Below are positions 6,917 to 7,922 of a DNA stretch of 7,922 bases, one piece after another. The stretch spans positions 1 to 7,922 of the forward strand of contig CAYGAW010000041.1 in assembly GCA_964347945.1 (NCBI GenBank). Reading direction: 5' to 3'. The stretch comes from CAYGAW01 sp964347945 (lineage in GTDB: Bacteria > Chloroflexota > Anaerolineae > UBA7937 > B3-Chlor). The notes beneath the pieces were generated by a model, which saw nothing but the letters and a program-made list of their open reading frames with translations, made no database searches and was not told the DNA's origin. A program made the position numbers and the translations under genes. The number at the start of each line of letters is the position of its first letter. The stretch's first letter is position 1.

Positions 6917-6945
6917 AGTATATGGAAGCGGCTGTGCTGATGCAA
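6917..6945 (-). promoter_or_regulatory. Sigma-70-type promoter for mnmG
   Basis: On the minus strand, TTGCAT (6945-6940) and TATACT (6922-6917) are 17 bases apart and match four and five of six consensus bases. Transcription would begin near 6910, just upstream of AGAGG (6908-6904) and GTG 6893. This makes the upstream ATG at 6950 unlikely, because it would not be in the transcript. Confidence 0.6.
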
Positions 6946-7035
6946 GGCACAGTTTGCAGGGGATGATCTGACTCCAGTTCACGTGCTCACGCGCGCCAGG
7001 TGTATCGTGTTCTGCATGGCATGAGGGTGTGGGGC

Positions 7036-7064
7036 TTGATTATGCCGCGGGTTTGTGCTCTAAT
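7036..7064 (+). promoter_or_regulatory. Sigma-70-type promoter for the ZIP transporter gene
   Basis: TTGATT (7036-7041) and TCTAAT (7059-7064) are separated by 17 bases and match four and five of six consensus bases. Transcription would start near 7071, about 29 bases before the ATG at 7100. An alternative -10, TAGAAT at 7073-7078, has no matching -35. I see no classical Zur box. Confidence 0.5.
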
Positions 7065-7099
7065 TCACTCGCTAGAATGACTGGCGGGAGAGAAGAGTC

Positions 7100-7861
7100 A
7101 TGCCCGGTAATGTGGCCATTGCCATCGTGCTGAGCACAGTGGCTGGCTTGTCCACGACCATCGGCAGCCTCTCGGCCATCTTCGTGCGGAAGCCGAGTTC
7201 GCGTTTTATGGCCTTGACTCTGGGTTTTTCCGCCGGGGTGATGCTGCTGTTGTCTTTCATGGAGTTGCTGAGCCACGGTATTGACACGGTGGGGTTCCTT
7301 CCTGCCTACTTGGCGTTCTTCGTTGGGATGTTCATCATGTTCGTGCTGGATGTGCTGATTCCCCACCAGTATCTGGCCGAACGGGCTCCGTCAGGTGGAC
7401 AGCAGGCAGGTCTCCTGAGGACCGGCCTGCTCGTGGCCTTGGGTATCGCAGTCCACAACTTCCCAGAGGGAATGGCTACACTCACTGGTACATTGCAGGA
7501 CGTGACGTTGGGCGCTGCCATAGCTCTGGCCATCGCCCTCCACAACATCCCGGAAGGTCTGGCGGTGTCTGTGCCAGTGTACGCCGCCACCGGCAGCCGT
7601 AGGATGGCTTTCTTGTGGTCGTTCCTGGCAGGAGTCGCCGAGCCAGTGGGCGCACTCGCGGCCGCGATCCTGCTGCTGCCCTTGTTGAACGATGATCTCC
7701 TCGGCTTGATGCTGTCGGCTGTGGCGGGCGTTATGGTCTTCATTTCCCTCGACGAACTGGTTCCCGTCGCGCGCTCCTACGGCGAGGCGCATGTTTCCAT
7801 CATCGGCGTGGTGATGGGCATGGCCGCAATGGTGGTCAGTCTGTGGGTACTCGGGGGATAG
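7100..7861 (+). CDS. ZIP-family divalent metal transporter (ZupT-like)
   Basis: This inner-membrane protein probably brings Zn2+, and perhaps Fe2+ or Mn2+, into the cytoplasm, as ZIP/ZupT proteins do. It has 253 residues, the usual size for bacterial ZIP transporters, and about eight hydrophobic segments. The two family signatures are complete: HNFPEG at 119-124 and HNIPEG at 148-153. Their His, Asn and Glu residues form the metal site between helices 4 and 5. A further Glu (GVAEPVG, Glu181) and Glu55 in SFMELLSHG are also in membrane segments, as is usual. The loop between helices 3 and 4 (about 88-105) is short and has only one His, unlike the His-rich loop of many ZIP proteins. The ATG is preceded by a purine-rich ribosome site (GGGAG 7086-7090 and GAAGAG 7092-7097). 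The gene is divergent from mnmG and has its own promoter; no functional link to mnmG is implied. Which metal it carries cannot be read from sequence, so no gene symbol is given. Confidence 0.93.
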   Translation: MPGNVAIAIVLSTVAGLSTTIGSLSAIFVRKPSSRFMALTLGFSAGVMLLLSFMELLSHGIDTVGFLPAYLAFFVGMFIMFVLDVLIPHQYLAERAPSGGQQAGLLRTGLLVALGIAVHNFPEGMATLTGTLQDVTLGAAIALAIALHNIPEGLAVSVPVYAATGSRRMAFLWSFLAGVAEPVGALAAAILLLPLLNDDLLGLMLSAVAGVMVFISLDELVPVARSYGEAHVSIIGVVMGMAAMVVSLWVLGG

Positions 7862-7922
7862 TCTGTAAGGTGCTCAGAGCTTGTGATGAAAACTGAAAGC
7901 AGTGATGCTTGACCAGTGGCGA

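Noticed and set aside
7886..7912. Eight-codon open frame starting ATG 7886
   Set aside because: It ends at once (TGA) and has no convincing ribosome site.
7909..7914. TTGACC as a possible -35 element at the right edge
   Set aside because: The window ends before any -10 element could be seen.
1..7922. Search for CRISPR arrays, tRNAs, insertion sequences, phage genes or toxin-antitoxin pairs
   Set aside because: I saw no regularly spaced repeats, cloverleaf, transposase motif or small paired genes; the window reads as housekeeping and envelope genes.

Overview
This window is about 59-60% GC by eye and looks like ordinary bacterial chromosome. It holds four complete protein-coding genes and one gene cut by the left edge. 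The style of the genes suggests Chloroflexota (Anaerolineae-like): a GT-C membrane glycosyltransferase with tandem beta-sandwich modules at its C-terminus, and an exported 'polymer-forming' solenoid protein fused to a membrane domain. This placement is inference from gene style, not from a marker search.

Layout, left to right. (1) Positions 1-402, minus strand: the N-terminal 134 codons of an unrecognised protein with one N-terminal membrane segment. (2) 403-497: a short divergent spacer with two back-to-back extended -10 promoters, one for each neighbour. (3) 498-3056, plus: a large GT-C/PMT_2-type glycosyltransferase. (4) 3057-3403: a 347-bp non-coding stretch with two hairpins, then a good sigma-70-type promoter whose -10 sits inside a near-palindrome, then a leader of about 135 nt. 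(5) 3404-4777, plus: a secreted or membrane-anchored beta-solenoid protein of the 'polymer-forming cytoskeletal' type. (6) 4778-4940: a convergent spacer with two strong hairpins, the second followed by a T-rich tract. (7) 4941-6893, minus: mnmG (gidA), the FAD-dependent tRNA wobble-uridine modification enzyme, as a single-gene unit. (8) 6894-7099: a divergent spacer with a promoter for each side. (9) 7100-7861, plus: a ZIP-family metal transporter like ZupT. (10) 7862-7922: no gene seen.

Every gene here has its own apparent promoter, and I see no multi-gene operon within the window. Three of the five products (the glycosyltransferase, the solenoid protein and the transporter), and probably the partial one, act at the membrane or cell surface. 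MnmG is a cytosolic housekeeping enzyme. I found no mobile element, CRISPR array, tRNA, rRNA or phage gene, and no convincing new multi-gene system. The points most worth a second look are the solenoid-membrane fusion, the duplicated ectodomain of the glycosyltransferase, the promoter architecture in the two divergent spacers, and a proline-rich insertion plus a G-to-D change in MnmG.
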